A stretch of 41,261 nucleotides of DNA from Methanoculleus sp. GTDB lineage: Archaea > Halobacteriota > Methanomicrobia > Methanomicrobiales > Methanomicrobiaceae. The stretch is taken from positions 1 through 41,261 of the forward strand of contig DSDF01000123.1 of assembly GCA_011048835.1 (NCBI GenBank). The letters run 5' to 3'. The position numbers were made by a program, and so were the translations under genes. The notes under the pieces were generated by a model. That model had not been told where the DNA came from and did no database searches. It worked only from the letters and a program-made list of their open reading frames with translations. Below, one piece after another: positions 7,785 to 15,923 of this stretch. Every line of letters begins with the position of its first letter. The stretch's first letter is position 1.

Positions 7785-9403
7785 GGCCGCACCCCCTCGA
7801 TGCCCTTCCCTCTGATCGACTGGTAGGTGTGCCCGAAGGGGGACGCCTCGGGCGGCCATGCCGTCTCCAGATCGGTGCGCACGTGGGCGCCCCGGGATTC
7901 CCTGCGCAGAAGGGCGCCGGAGACGATCAGGGAGGAGAGGACGAGCATGTTCTCCACCGTGCAGCACTCCAGCAGGTTGGCCGGACCGGATGCCTTCGGC
8001 TTTTCTGCGGAGAGCTCCGTGAGCGTGGCGGCGAGGCTGCGCAGGCCGGCCCCGGTGCGGAATATCCCGGCGTCGCGCCACATGGCAAGCTTCAGGCGGT
8101 CGGTGATGGTCGAGGGAGGGGCGGTGCCCTCGAAGAAGGCATCGAGGCGGTCGTACTGCGCATCCACCTGGGCGATGTCGACGGAATGGGCGCGGACCGG
8201 GGCGCGCCCGGCGGACTCCCCGGCCCGTTTGCCGAAGACCTGGGTGTCGGCGAGGGCGTTGCCGCCCAGGCGGTTGGCCCCGTGGACCCCGCCGGTCACC
8301 TCGCCGCAGGCAAAGAGTCCAGGGATTGTGGTCGTCGCCTCCGGGGTGATCCGCAAGCCCCCCATGAGGTGGTGGGCGGTGGGCGCCACCTCCATGGGCT
8401 GTGTCCTGATATCCACCCCGAACTGCAAAAACTGCTCCAGCATGATGGGCAGCCGCTCCTCAATGGTCTCGGGCGAAAGATGGGTGACGTCCAGGTACAC
8501 CCCGCCGTGGACGGTGCCCCTCCCCTCGAGCACCTCGGTGGCGATGGCGCGGGCGACCACGTCGCGGGTGGAGAGCTCCATCCGGTCGGGATCGTAGCGG
8601 TGCATGAACCGCTCTCCTGCGGCGTTGACGAGGATGCCCCCCTCGCCCCGCACCGCCTCGGTGATCAGCCGGCCCCGGGCGTCGTAGGGATAGACCGCCC
8701 CCGTGGGGTGGAACTGCACCATCTCCATATCCACGAGCTCCGCTCCCGCACGGTAGCCGAGGGCGTAGCCGTCCCCGGTGCCGGCGGCGGAGTTGGTGGA
8801 AATGTCGTAGACTTGCGTGCCCCCGCCGGTGGCGAGCACCGTGGCGTCGGCGCAGATCACCACCATCTCCCCCCGCCGGTCGAGGGCGACGGCCCCGCTC
8901 ACCCGGTCGCCGTCCCGGAGCAGCTCGATGACCGTCATCTCCTGCAAGTGCTCGACAGGGCTCGCCCGCAGGCGCTCGGCGAGGGTCATCATCATCTCGT
9001 GGCCGGTGCGGTCGCCGGCGTAGCAGGTCCGGGGGAACCGCTGCCCGCCGAAGGGCCGCTGGGCCACCTGCCCGTCGTCGGTGACATCGAAGACCGCCCC
9101 CCAGCGGACGAGGTCGGCCATCCTCGCGGGCGCTTCTGTGACGAGGGCGTCCACCAGTGCGGTATCGTTGAGAAAGGCGCCGCCCCGCAGGGTATCCTCC
9201 ACGTGCATCGGGCAGCCGTCGAGCTCGCGCAGCACGGCGTTGTAGCCCCCCTCGGCCATGGTGGTGCACCCGCCCTTGCCGATGAGCGTCTTGGAGATCA
9301 TCACGGTCTCGCCGTATGCCGCCGCCTCGACCGCGGCACGCGCGCCGGCGCCGCCGCTCCCGATGACCAGCACATGGCAGCGAACCACGTCATCTGCATG
9401 CAT
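7781..9403 (-). CDS. tfrA: CoM/CoB-dependent fumarate reductase subunit A (flavoprotein)
   Basis: The 540-residue product is an FAD-dependent fumarate reductase/succinate dehydrogenase flavoprotein. The dinucleotide-binding GSGGAG lies at 15-20. The GGCTTMAEGGYNA segment is typical of the FAD-attachment region, and FHPTG, RGEGG and HHLMGG are conserved active-site stretches. It catalyses the fumarate-to-succinate step, receiving electrons from TfrB. I chose the ATG at 9403 because the family N-terminus starts there; a longer open frame goes through the intergenic region into lysC on the opposite strand. No ribosome site is visible and a TATA-like run lies about 30 nt upstream, so a leaderless start is likely. 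Confidence 0.93.
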   Translation of the reverse strand: MHADDVVRCHVLVIGSGGAGARAAVEAAAYGETVMISKTLIGKGGCTTMAEGGYNAVLRELDGCPMHVEDTLRGGAFLNDTALVDALVTEAPARMADLVRWGAVFDVTDDGQVAQRPFGGQRFPRTCYAGDRTGHEMMMTLAERLRASPVEHLQEMTVIELLRDGDRVSGAVALDRRGEMVVICADATVLATGGGTQVYDISTNSAAGTGDGYALGYRAGAELVDMEMVQFHPTGAVYPYDARGRLITEAVRGEGGILVNAAGERFMHRYDPDRMELSTRDVVARAIATEVLEGRGTVHGGVYLDVTHLSPETIEERLPIMLEQFLQFGVDIRTQPMEVAPTAHHLMGGLRITPEATTTIPGLFACGEVTGGVHGANRLGGNALADTQVFGKRAGESAGRAPVRAHSVDIAQVDAQYDRLDAFFEGTAPPSTITDRLKLAMWRDAGIFRTGAGLRSLAATLTELSAEKPKASGPANLLECCTVENMLVLSSLIVSGALLRRESRGAHVRTDLETAWPPEASPFGHTYQSIRGKGIEGVRP

Positions 9404-9427
9404 CTTATATTCGGTTAGATGTAAATG

Positions 9428-9442
9428 TACATAAAAAATTGG
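9428..9442. promoter_or_regulatory. Shared AT-rich core of the divergent tfrA/lysC promoters
   Basis: The run ACATAAAAAATT lies about 30 nt from the tfrA ATG (minus strand) and about 30 nt from the lysC ATG (plus strand). It is the only good TBP-binding candidate in the 61-nt gap, so the two divergent promoters must overlap here and both transcripts would have little or no leader. Confidence 0.45.
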
Positions 9443-9464
9443 TAAGAGACAGAGTGAGCCAGAA

Positions 9465-10871
9465 ATGAGGCTTTTAATGAAGTTTGGCGGCACGTCCGTT
9501 GCCGATGAAAAATGCATCCGCCAGGTCGTTGATATCCTCGAAGGCCACCGTGCCGCCGGTGCCGAACTGGCGGTGGTGGTCTCCGCGATGTCCGGGATCA
9601 CCGACCAGCTCCTGGCCATTGCCGAAGAGGTGGTGGACGCGCGGGACGAACCTCCCGTGGACACCTTCATCGATGCGCTGCGCACCCGGCACCTGCGGGT
9701 GCTCGACCACGTGGCAGGGGATGACGGCGAGGAGGTCCGGGAACTCATCGATGCGCGCCTGGACAACCTGAAAAACATCCTCAACGCCGTCCACACCCTG
9801 CGGGAGCTGACGCCCCGGTCGAGGGACTACGTGATCTCCTTCGGCGAGCGCCTCTCGGCGATCATCGTGAGTGCGGCGCTCCGCAGCCGGGGCATCCGGT
9901 CGGTCGCCCTCGACGGCTGCGAGGCGGGGCTCGTCACCTCCGACAACCACGGGGCATCCAGGGTGCTTCCCGAGAGCGCCACCCACATCCTGAGCAGGAT
10001 CGAACCCCTGCTCCCCGACACCGTGCCGGTGATCATGGGCTTCATGGGCTGCACGAAGCAGGGCGTGCTCACCACGCTCGGCCGCAGCGGGTCCGACTAC
10101 TCGGCGGCGGTGGTGGGAGCGGCCATCAACGCCGACGAGATCTGGATCTGGACCGACGTGGACGGCGTGATGACCGCCGATCCCCGGATCATCCATGATG
10201 CCCGGGTCCTTCCCTCGGTCTCGTACCTCGAGGCCATGGAGCTCTCCTATTTCGGGGCGAAAGTCCTTCACCCCCGCTCCATCGAGCCGGCGATGCAGAA
10301 GGACATCCCGGTCCGGGTGAAGCACACCTTCAACCCCTCGCATCCCGGCAGCCTCGTGGTGCAGGGCGAGCAGCGCGATCAACGCGTGGTCAAGGCCATC
10401 TCCTACATCGAGCGGGTCTCCCTCATCACCATCGCCGGCGCCCAGATGATCGGGCGGCCCGGCGTGGCGCAGGGCATCTTTTCGGCCCTTGCGGGGCGGG
10501 ACGTCAACGTGATGATGATCTCGCAGGGCTCCTCGGAGGCCAATATCTCCCTGATCGTGGACGACGACCACCTTGACCGGGCCCTCGAGGCGCTGGGGGA
10601 CGTCCAGAAAGCGGGGCTCATCCGCGACGTGACCCACAACCGGGACGTCATCGCCGTCGCCGTCGTCGGTTCGGGGATGGCCGGCACCCCCGGTATCAGC
10701 GGCCGCATCTTCACCGCCCTCGGGCGCGCACGGATCAACGTGATGATGATCTCGCAGGGCTCATCGGAGGTCAACGTTTCGTTCGTCGTGCGGCGCGAAG
10801 ACGGGCCCGCAGCACTCCGGGTGCTTCACGACGAGTTCAGGCTCTCGGAGGAGTGCGATGACGACGCGTAG
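9465..10871 (+). CDS. lysC: Aspartate kinase
   Basis: The 468-residue enzyme starts with the diagnostic MKFGGTSVAD nucleotide loop. It has the amino-acid kinase domain to about residue 295 (including GRSGSDYSAA and WTDVDGVMTADPR), then two ACT domains (about 310-380 and 390-460), each with VMMISQGSSE. It phosphorylates aspartate, the first step to lysine, threonine, methionine and diaminopimelate-family products, and the ACT pair normally gives feedback inhibition. The ACT repeats share a 36-bp nearly identical DNA segment. The stop overlaps the purM start by 14 nt. No other aspartate-pathway gene is adjacent. Confidence 0.95.
   Translation: MRLLMKFGGTSVADEKCIRQVVDILEGHRAAGAELAVVVSAMSGITDQLLAIAEEVVDARDEPPVDTFIDALRTRHLRVLDHVAGDDGEEVRELIDARLDNLKNILNAVHTLRELTPRSRDYVISFGERLSAIIVSAALRSRGIRSVALDGCEAGLVTSDNHGASRVLPESATHILSRIEPLLPDTVPVIMGFMGCTKQGVLTTLGRSGSDYSAAVVGAAINADEIWIWTDVDGVMTADPRIIHDARVLPSVSYLEAMELSYFGAKVLHPRSIEPAMQKDIPVRVKHTFNPSHPGSLVVQGEQRDQRVVKAISYIERVSLITIAGAQMIGRPGVAQGIFSALAGRDVNVMMISQGSSEANISLIVDDDHLDRALEALGDVQKAGLIRDVTHNRDVIAVAVVGSGMAGTPGISGRIFTALGRARINVMMISQGSSEVNVSFVVRREDGPAALRVLHDEFRLSEECDDDA
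10504..10539 (+). repeat. 36-bp direct repeat, copy 1 (first ACT domain of lysC)
   Basis: This segment, starting TCAACGTGATGATG and ending CTCGGAGG, is repeated at 10735-10770 with a single mismatch. The copies encode the same residues in the two ACT domains, and their spacing of 231 bp is exactly 77 codons. Confidence 0.85.
10735..10770 (+). repeat. 36-bp direct repeat, copy 2 (second ACT domain of lysC)
   Basis: This is the second copy of the 10504-10539 segment, with one difference (CTCCTCGG versus CTCATCGG). Because the spacing keeps the reading frame, recombination between copies would fuse the two ACT domains without a frameshift. Confidence 0.85.
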
Positions 10872-11850
10872 CTACCGGGAGGCGGGGGTCGACATCGACC
10901 TCGAGGCCGCCGCCGTCGCCGCGCTCGTCGCCCAGCTGACCTTCCGGCGGCGGGGATCGTTTTCCATGCACGGGGGCGTGGGCCATTTCGCCGGGCTGAT
11001 CGAGTTCGGGGAGATGGCGCTGGCGCTCGCCGTGGACGGCGTGGGCACCAAGATGCTCCTCGCCGACCGCCTGCAGGACTGGACCACCGTGGGCATCGAC
11101 TGCATCGCCATGAACGTCAACGACCTCTACGTGATGAACATGGAACCTGTGGCGTTCGTCGATTATATCGCCACCGACGCCCTCTCCGTGGAGAAAATGG
11201 CCCAGATCGGGGTGGGGCTCAACCGGGGGGCCGAACTGGCCAACCTCAATATCATCGGCGGGGAGACGGCGACGCTCAAAGGCCTCGTCAACGGCCTCGA
11301 CCTCGCCGGCACCTGCCTCGGCGTCCAGAAGCGGGACCGCATCGTCACCGGGGAGCGGATCACCCCCGGGGATGCAATCGTCGGGGTGCCGTCGAGCGGC
11401 ATCCACAGCAACGGCCTCACCCTCGCCCGGAAACTGGTGGAGGAACACGCATCGTTCGAGGAGCGGCTCGGGGGAGGGAGGACCTTCGGGGAGGAGTTGC
11501 TCACCCCCACACGCATCTACGCCGAGGCGCTCGCGGTTACCGCGGCGGCGGAAGTACACGGGATGTGCCATATCACCGGCGGGGGCCTGCGCAATTTAAC
11601 CCGGCTCGGCAGCGTCGGGTTCTCGATCACCGACCCCTTCCCTCCCCAGCCCATTTTCCGCTGGATGGCCGAGGCGGGCGGCGTGGCGGCGGAGGAGATG
11701 TACCGCACCTTCAACATGGGCATGGGCTACGCCTTCGTCGTGGCCCCGGAGGCGGTCGATGCCGTGGCTGCCATCGTGCCCGACGCCCGTCTGGTCGGCG
11801 AGATCGTGGCGGCGCCCGGCGTGTGGCTGGAAGGAACAGAAATTACCTGA
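10858..11850 (+). CDS. purM: Phosphoribosylformylglycinamidine cyclo-ligase (AIR synthase)
   Basis: The 330-residue protein begins with YREAGVDID and carries the PurM/AIR synthase pattern: HGGVGHFAGL, the metal/ATP motif AVDGVGTKMLLAD, the conserved GIDCIAMNVND, the IIGGETATL segment, GVPSSGIHSNGLTLARK and HITGGGLRNLTR. It closes the imidazole ring in step five of de novo purine synthesis. The ATG at 10858 is preceded by GGAGGAG and overlaps the end of lysC by 14 nt, so the two genes form one transcript even though their pathways differ. purF lies 2.4 kb downstream. Confidence 0.94.
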   Translation: MTTRSYREAGVDIDLEAAAVAALVAQLTFRRRGSFSMHGGVGHFAGLIEFGEMALALAVDGVGTKMLLADRLQDWTTVGIDCIAMNVNDLYVMNMEPVAFVDYIATDALSVEKMAQIGVGLNRGAELANLNIIGGETATLKGLVNGLDLAGTCLGVQKRDRIVTGERITPGDAIVGVPSSGIHSNGLTLARKLVEEHASFEERLGGGRTFGEELLTPTRIYAEALAVTAAAEVHGMCHITGGGLRNLTRLGSVGFSITDPFPPQPIFRWMAEAGGVAAEEMYRTFNMGMGYAFVVAPEAVDAVAAIVPDARLVGEIVAAPGVWLEGTEIT

Positions 11851-11901
11851 ACCCGTTTTTTCGGTGGGCGAGACCGCTGCAGGGCGGAAAATGGAAATAA
11901 A

Positions 11902-12123
11902 TCAGTCGGCCCCGCCCCTTCCCTCGAAGACGATCATCGCTTTAGGAGCGTATTCTCCGAGCTCTTCGTAGAAATATTTCACCATTGCAGGATCGGAGTC
12001 TTCGATTGCCGCCTGGATGGTGCGGACGAGCCACTGGGGAAGTTCGTTCTGCTCATCCAGCGAATTCATAATCACCACGATCGCCTCATCAACATCGACT
12101 TTCTTGAACCAGCGGTACGCCAT
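11902..12123 (-). CDS. Conserved-looking small acidic protein of unknown function
   Basis: The 73-residue protein has no motif that I recognise. It is acidic and predicted helical (WFKKVDVDEAIVVIMNSL, then QWLVRTIQAAI), with no membrane segment or Cys. It appears real: a good TATA box lies 45-55 nt upstream at 12167-12177, GGTGTG precedes the ATG, and codon use matches the neighbours. It is convergent with purM (51 nt apart) and lies just downstream of the ZPR1 gene on the same strand, but has its own promoter. Confidence 0.65.
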   Translation of the reverse strand: MAYRWFKKVDVDEAIVVIMNSLDEQNELPQWLVRTIQAAIEDSDPAMVKYFYEELGEYAPKAMIVFEGRGGAD

Positions 12124-12166
12124 TGTTGCATCACACCTTGAAGACAGGCGTAAATGGCATATGGCT

Positions 12167-12177
12167 CTATAAAAAGG
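12167..12177 (-). promoter_or_regulatory. TATA box of the 73-residue protein gene
   Basis: On the minus strand the element reads CCTTTTTATAG, giving a predicted transcription start about 20 nt before the ATG at 12123. Confidence 0.55.
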
Positions 12178-12198
12178 TAGCGGTGGCGGGTGCAGGGC

Positions 12199-12726
12199 TT
12201 ATTCGCCCTTCCGCTCCACCTCGAGGGGTTCCTGCGCGGCATTCGGGCTGATGAGAGCCGAATTGCCGTCGGGATCCTCGAGGATGACGGTGAAGGGGAA
12301 TGCGAGGTGGCGGGCGTCGTTGATCTTTGCTTTGAGCGCCAGGGCGACGTCGCGCTGCTCGCCCTCCGCCCAGGAGAGCACGCGGTCGACGACGCTCTCG
12401 AAGCGGTAGAGCACGCCTTCCACGTTGCTGATGAACGCTTCGCAGATCGGTCCCGGCTCGACTTTGATCCCCAGTTCCGGCACCTCGATGGTGCCCGTGG
12501 TGCTCCTGACCACCCGGGCCTCGAGATCCTCCTCCGTCTCGACGGCGAGGGTGTAGCGAACCGGCTCGCCCGCACCGAGGATGATGGTGTCCACGAGACG
12601 GTAGCCGCATTCGCACGAGGCGGTCATAAGAAGGATATCGGAGAAAAAAGGGATGTTTTCCGTCTGGTATAGGTATTCAATCTCGGTATTACACACAGGA
12701 CAGGGGCCGGGAACCACGCGCCGCAC
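12199..12726 (-). CDS. ZPR1-type zinc finger protein
   Basis: The 175-residue archaeal ZPR1 has one zinc finger (CPVCN...C-x-CGYR, residues 9-41) and the ZPR1 beta domain, including the GTIEVPELGIKVEPG stretch. Eukaryotic ZPR1 has two such modules, assists eEF1A biogenesis and binds signalling receptors; the archaeal single-module protein is less studied. Translation starts at a GTG sharing one base with the sepF stop (TAGTG), behind GGAGGA, so it is coupled to sepF. Confidence 0.88.
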   Translation of the reverse strand: MRRVVPGPCPVCNTEIEYLYQTENIPFFSDILLMTASCECGYRLVDTIILGAGEPVRYTLAVETEEDLEARVVRSTTGTIEVPELGIKVEPGPICEAFISNVEGVLYRFESVVDRVLSWAEGEQRDVALALKAKINDARHLAFPFTVILEDPDGNSALISPNAAQEPLEVERKGE

Positions 12727-13100
12727 TACAGTCCTCCGCCGATCTTCTCGCGGGAGATCTTTACCGACATGGGTGTCACCACCACATAGCGCGCCTCGCC
12801 GAGGCCCACGATATCGCCTTTGACGTCGGCTGCCACCTCGCGCAGATCCTTGAGCACCCGCTCGTAGGTGATCTTGTCCATCTTCAGGCGCGACACGTCG
12901 ACAATGACGATATTGCCGTTGTAGATCTCGTCCTTGATCCGAGGCGTATCCTTGAGGTCGCCGATATTTGCGATCTTGACGTACATCGAGGCGGGCGCCT
13001 CTTCGCCCACGGATTCGTAACTCTGCAGATCGAGTTCCATATACTCCATTTCGCTCGAAGGAGTCCCTTTCCCCAACAGAGAATCAAGGAATTTGGCCAT
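12726..13100 (-). CDS. sepF: Cell division protein SepF (archaeal)
   Basis: This 124-residue protein starts MAKFLDSLLGK, a short amphipathic membrane-targeting helix. The SepF fold follows a linker: VKIANIGDLKDTPRIKDEIYNGNIVIVDVSRL, then DKITYERVLKDLREVAADVKGDIVGLGEARYVVVTP. Archaeal SepF anchors FtsZ at the division site. The ATG at 13100 is used because it places the targeting helix at the N-terminus; a longer upstream frame crosses an AT-rich promoter region. The gene is followed, with a one-base overlap, by the ZPR1 gene. Confidence 0.9.
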   Translation of the reverse strand: MAKFLDSLLGKGTPSSEMEYMELDLQSYESVGEEAPASMYVKIANIGDLKDTPRIKDEIYNGNIVIVDVSRLKMDKITYERVLKDLREVAADVKGDIVGLGEARYVVVTPMSVKISREKIGGGL

Positions 13101-13149
13101 AAAAAGATTGTACAATGAATTTTATTTAATAGTATCCATTCTGTGGTTC

Positions 13150-13647
13150 TTAGAGCTCGAAATTCCAGATGTCGTCTCCGACATAGTGGACATTCCTGAC
13201 TGCTTTTCCTTTTTCAAGGTGCCGGATTTCTGCCGCGTCGTAGAGGGCGATGCCGATGGCGAGCGGCGTGCCGTACCGCTCCTCGGCGATGACCACCGGG
13301 CCGCCCGCGACCACGTCGTCCGTGACCGAGATGATGCCGGGGCGCATCACGTCGGCGCCGTTGGCCATGAACCTGACCGCGCCCGAATCGACGACCACGC
13401 GGCGCGCCGGAAACGGCCGCGCAATCGCCCCGCGGAGGGTCGGGAAGATGTGCCCCTCGATCTCCATCAGCAGCGGCTGTTTGTCCACCAGGATGAACGT
13501 CACGTCGCCGTCCGTCTCTGCCATCTCCATCTTTTCGGGGGCAAAGAGGGATGCGCTCTCTCCAATCTCCGCGCCGAGCCGGTCCCGTACCTCTGCAGTT
13601 TTCGACTTCTTCATTGCATGGCGTTTCTTTACTCTCAGCGGTGGCAT
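13150..13647 (-). CDS. PUA-domain RNA-binding protein (MCT-1/DUF1947-like)
   Basis: The 165-residue product has a charged N-terminal part (KKSKTAEVRDRLG) and a C-terminal PUA domain from about residue 80 (ARRVVVDSGAVRFMANGADVMRPGII, and further on RYGTPLAIGIALYDA). This is the organisation of archaeal MCT-1/DENR-related proteins thought to bind RNA or ribosomes. In-frame ATGs lie at 13647 and 13614. The first follows closely behind the predicted transcription start, so the shorter form (MKKSK) is possible. It is divergent from the LSm gene, sharing a compact promoter region with the translation-related LSm-L37e pair. Confidence 0.85.
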   Translation of the reverse strand: MPPLRVKKRHAMKKSKTAEVRDRLGAEIGESASLFAPEKMEMAETDGDVTFILVDKQPLLMEIEGHIFPTLRGAIARPFPARRVVVDSGAVRFMANGADVMRPGIISVTDDVVAGGPVVIAEERYGTPLAIGIALYDAAEIRHLEKGKAVRNVHYVGDDIWNFEL

Positions 13648-13675
13648 GAAATCGAGAAAATGTATTGGCTCCTCA

Positions 13676-13717
13676 TCAATAAATGGTTTTTTGGCTGACT
13701 GCGCTAGATTTATCTAT
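13676..13717. promoter_or_regulatory. Back-to-back TATA boxes of the PUA and LSm genes
   Basis: The minus-strand box CCATTTATTG (13677-13686) serves the PUA gene. The plus-strand box GATTTATCTA (13708-13717) serves LSm. They are about 30 bp apart, so pre-initiation complexes for the two directions would be close neighbours. Confidence 0.5.
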
Positions 13718-13766
13718 CTTCCTCTCGCAATTGTAGTACTCCTCATCGAACAGTTAAGGGAATTCT

Positions 13767-13994
13767 ATGACCAGAAGACCGTTGGAAATTTTAGATCAGG
13801 CCCTCAATCGGAACCCTGTCATCGTAAGCCTGAAGGGGGGCCGGGAAATCCGGGGTATCCTGCAGGGCTATGACGTGCATATGAACCTCGTCCTCGATAA
13901 AGCGGAGGAGGAGGTTGAGGGGTCGCTCCAGAGTTTCGGTACACTCATTATTCGCGGGGACAATGTGATCTACATCTCCCCGTCCGTGGATTAA
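13767..13994 (+). CDS. Archaeal Sm-like (LSm/SmAP) small nuclear ribonucleoprotein
   Basis: The 75-residue protein has both Sm motifs: Sm1 [25 protein letters not shown] and Sm2 [14 protein letters not shown]. These proteins form seven-subunit rings that bind U-rich RNA in RNA processing. The length is normal for SmAP1. It is followed 17 nt later by the gene for ribosomal protein L37e and then purF, an arrangement known from many euryarchaea. Confidence 0.96.
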   Translation: MTRRPLEILDQALNRNPVIVSLKGGREIRGILQGYDVHMNLVLDKAEEEVEGSLQSFGTLIIRGDNVIYISPSVD

Positions 13995-14011
13995 TACACA
14001 GGTGATTGACA

Positions 14012-14194
14012 ATGTCCAAAGGTACGCCTTCAATGGGTAAACGCCAGAAGAATACGCATATCGTCTGCAGACGATGCGGCAGGAAATCTTTTCACGCCCG
14101 CCACAAGGTCTGCGCGTCCTGCGGGTTCGGGAACAGTAAACGAATACGGAAATATTCCTGGGTAACCAAGAAGCCGAAGATCCCCACTCACTAG
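14012..14194 (+). CDS. rpl37e: Ribosomal protein eL37 (L37e)
   Basis: The 60-residue basic protein carries two zinc knuckles, CRRCG (19-23) and CASCG (34-38), and the characteristic [13 protein letters not shown] and KRIRKYSW stretches. It is a component of the large ribosomal subunit, found in archaea and eukaryotes. The ATG at 14012 gives the usual length. It lies between LSm and purF in one operon-like run. Confidence 0.96.
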   Translation: MSKGTPSMGKRQKNTHIVCRRCGRKSFHARHKVCASCGFGNSKRIRKYSWVTKKPKIPTH

Positions 14195-14203
14195 AGTCCT
14201 GCT

Positions 14204-15643
14204 ATGTGTGGTATCGTTGGCATCGTCGATGTCGGCGGAGCGTCCTTCCCTCTCTACTATGCCCTGTTTGCGCTCCAGCACCGGGGGCAGGAGAGTGCCG
14301 GCATCACCACATACGACGGCGAGGGGCTCCGCAAACACAAGGCGCAGGGGCTCGTTGCCGAGGTGTTCGATGAGTCTGTGTTACGGGAGCTGGAAGGGAC
14401 GGTTGGCATCGGCCATGTCCGCTACCCCACGACGGGGGCAAAGATCCCCGAGAACATCCAGCCCTTCAATGTCACGTACCGGGACCGGAAAATCGCCATC
14501 GCCCATAACGGCAACCTCGTCAATGCCGCAGAGCTTCGTGAACACTATGCACAGCGGGGCCAGATCTTCTGCACGACCACCGACACGGAGGTCATTGCCA
14601 ATATCATCGCCGACGAGCTGCGCAAATCGTCCGATATCACCGATGCGGTCCTGCTCTGCATGAAGCGGCTCCGCGGCTCCTATTCTGTCGTGATGCTGGT
14701 GGACAATGCCGTGTATGCCTTTCGTGACCCCCTCGGCATCCGCCCGCTCTGCATCGGGGAGACCGACCGGGGCTACATCGTGGCCTCGGAGAGCGTGGCG
14801 ATCGATGCCCTCAACGGCCGGTTTCTGCGCGATGTGCGCCCCGGGGAGCTGGTCTGCCTGACCGGGTCCGGGATCCGCTGCATGCAGATCGCGGTCGCCA
14901 ACCACCGGGCGCACTGCATTTTCGAGTACATCTATTTTGCCCGGGCCGACTCGGTGCTCGACGGCCGCCTGGTCTACGAGGTGCGGCGCAACATCGGCAG
15001 GTACCTCTACGAGGAGCAGCCGGTTCCCGCCGACATCGTCTCGCCCGTTCCTGACTCAGGCATCGCCCACGCCATCGGCTATGCCGAAGGCTCGGGGATC
15101 CCCTACCGCGAGGGCCTGATGAAGAACCGCTATATGGGCCGCACGTTCATCATGCCCACCCAGGAGGCGCGGGAGAATGCCGTGCGCATGAAGCTCAACC
15201 CCGTCAGGGGTCATATCGCCGAAAAATCGGTCGTCCTGATCGACGACTCCATCGTGCGGGGGACCACATCGCGGCGGATCATCAATATCGTGAAGGAGGC
15301 GGGCGCCGCAGCGGTCCACATGCGCATCGGCTCGCCGCCCATCCGGTCGCCCTGCTATCTTGGCGTGGACATGCCCACGCAGGAGGAGCTGATCGCCAGC
15401 GGCAGGGAATGCGACGCGGTCAGGGAGAGCATCGGGGCAACCTCCCTCCACCACGTCTCGCTGGAAAATCTCATCCGCGCCATCGGCATGGATGAGGCGG
15501 ACCTCTGCACCGGGTGCATCACCGGCTGCTACCCCATGGCCATACGCAAGGAGAAGTGTGCGGAGCGCGTCGTGGACTTCGTGGCCGGCAGTTACCAGTC
15601 CCACCTGGCAACATTTGAGAAAGAAACCTCTCAGGATTCCTGA
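14204..15643 (+). CDS. purF: Amidophosphoribosyltransferase
   Basis: The 479-residue enzyme begins MCGIVGI, so Cys2 becomes the N-terminal nucleophile of the glutaminase domain after Met removal, with no propeptide. GHVRYPTTG and AHNGNLVN are glutaminase-domain signatures. The C-terminal phosphoribosyltransferase half has the PRPP loop VVLIDDSIVRGTT (about 343-355). Late Cys residues (CTGCITGCY) may be remnants of, or ligands for, the Fe-S cluster seen in some PurF proteins. It commits PRPP to purine synthesis and complements purM in this window. Confidence 0.96.
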   Translation: MCGIVGIVDVGGASFPLYYALFALQHRGQESAGITTYDGEGLRKHKAQGLVAEVFDESVLRELEGTVGIGHVRYPTTGAKIPENIQPFNVTYRDRKIAIAHNGNLVNAAELREHYAQRGQIFCTTTDTEVIANIIADELRKSSDITDAVLLCMKRLRGSYSVVMLVDNAVYAFRDPLGIRPLCIGETDRGYIVASESVAIDALNGRFLRDVRPGELVCLTGSGIRCMQIAVANHRAHCIFEYIYFARADSVLDGRLVYEVRRNIGRYLYEEQPVPADIVSPVPDSGIAHAIGYAEGSGIPYREGLMKNRYMGRTFIMPTQEARENAVRMKLNPVRGHIAEKSVVLIDDSIVRGTTSRRIINIVKEAGAAAVHMRIGSPPIRSPCYLGVDMPTQEELIASGRECDAVRESIGATSLHHVSLENLIRAIGMDEADLCTGCITGCYPMAIRKEKCAERVVDFVAGSYQSHLATFEKETSQDS

Positions 15644-15687
15644 GACGGCCCCTCGCGCAAATTTTTGTTCGGACAGAACGCGTAATA

Positions 15688-15701
15688 GCTCCTGCAGGAG
15701 C
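15688..15701. repeat. Perfect 14-bp palindrome between purF and the tRNA gene
   Basis: GCTCCTGCAGGAGC is fully self-complementary. It lies 45 nt after the purF stop and 20 nt beyond the 3' end of the convergent tRNA gene. It could act in termination or 3'-end formation, but it has almost no loop and no strong T-run, so its role is open. Confidence 0.5.
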
Positions 15702-15720
15702 GATGAAAGGAATGAAACGA

Positions 15721-15795
15721 TAGCGAGGGATGGATTTGAACCATCGGTCTACGGGTTATGAGCCCGTCGGGATTTCCTGACTACCCCACCTCGCT
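15721..15795 (-). tRNA. Initiator tRNA-Met (anticodon CAT)
   Basis: The minus strand folds into a full cloverleaf of 75 nt. The acceptor stem is AGCGAGG/CCTCGCT with discriminator A, and the D arm is built on GGG/CCC. The anticodon stem ACGGG/CCCGT has loop CTCATAA, and the T stem GATGG/CCATC has loop TTCAAAT. The A1:U72 pair and the three G:C pairs beside the anticodon loop mark it as the initiator rather than the elongator. CCA is not encoded. It is convergent with purF. A TATA box lies just upstream on the minus strand. Confidence 0.96.
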
Positions 15796-15814
15796 GCATG
15801 GGCGGATATATACA

Positions 15815-15826
15815 TAGCATATAGGG
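15815..15826 (-). promoter_or_regulatory. TATA box of the initiator tRNA gene
   Basis: CCTATATGC on the minus strand is centred about 26 nt upstream of the mature tRNA 5' end. A second AT element (TATATATCC) lies closer. Both fit an archaeal stable-RNA promoter. Confidence 0.55.
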
Positions 15827-15923
15827 GAAGATATAGTTTTTCATCCCGTCGTTTCTCCGTTTCGCAACAATCATCCCCCTGCCGCAACAGGCTCATGTGG
15901 GTGGGCGATCTAATCTCTGATCC

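Noticed and set aside
6075-7826. Long plus-strand open frame opposite tfrB
   Set aside because: Its translation is low-complexity, rich in Gly, Arg, His and Asp, and antisense to tfrB, whose motifs are complete. High GC content creates such frames.
13570-13590. Similarity between GAGCCGGTCCCGTACCT (in the PUA gene) and a stretch near 18491
   Set aside because: Short, imperfect and in unrelated contexts; probably chance in GC-rich DNA.
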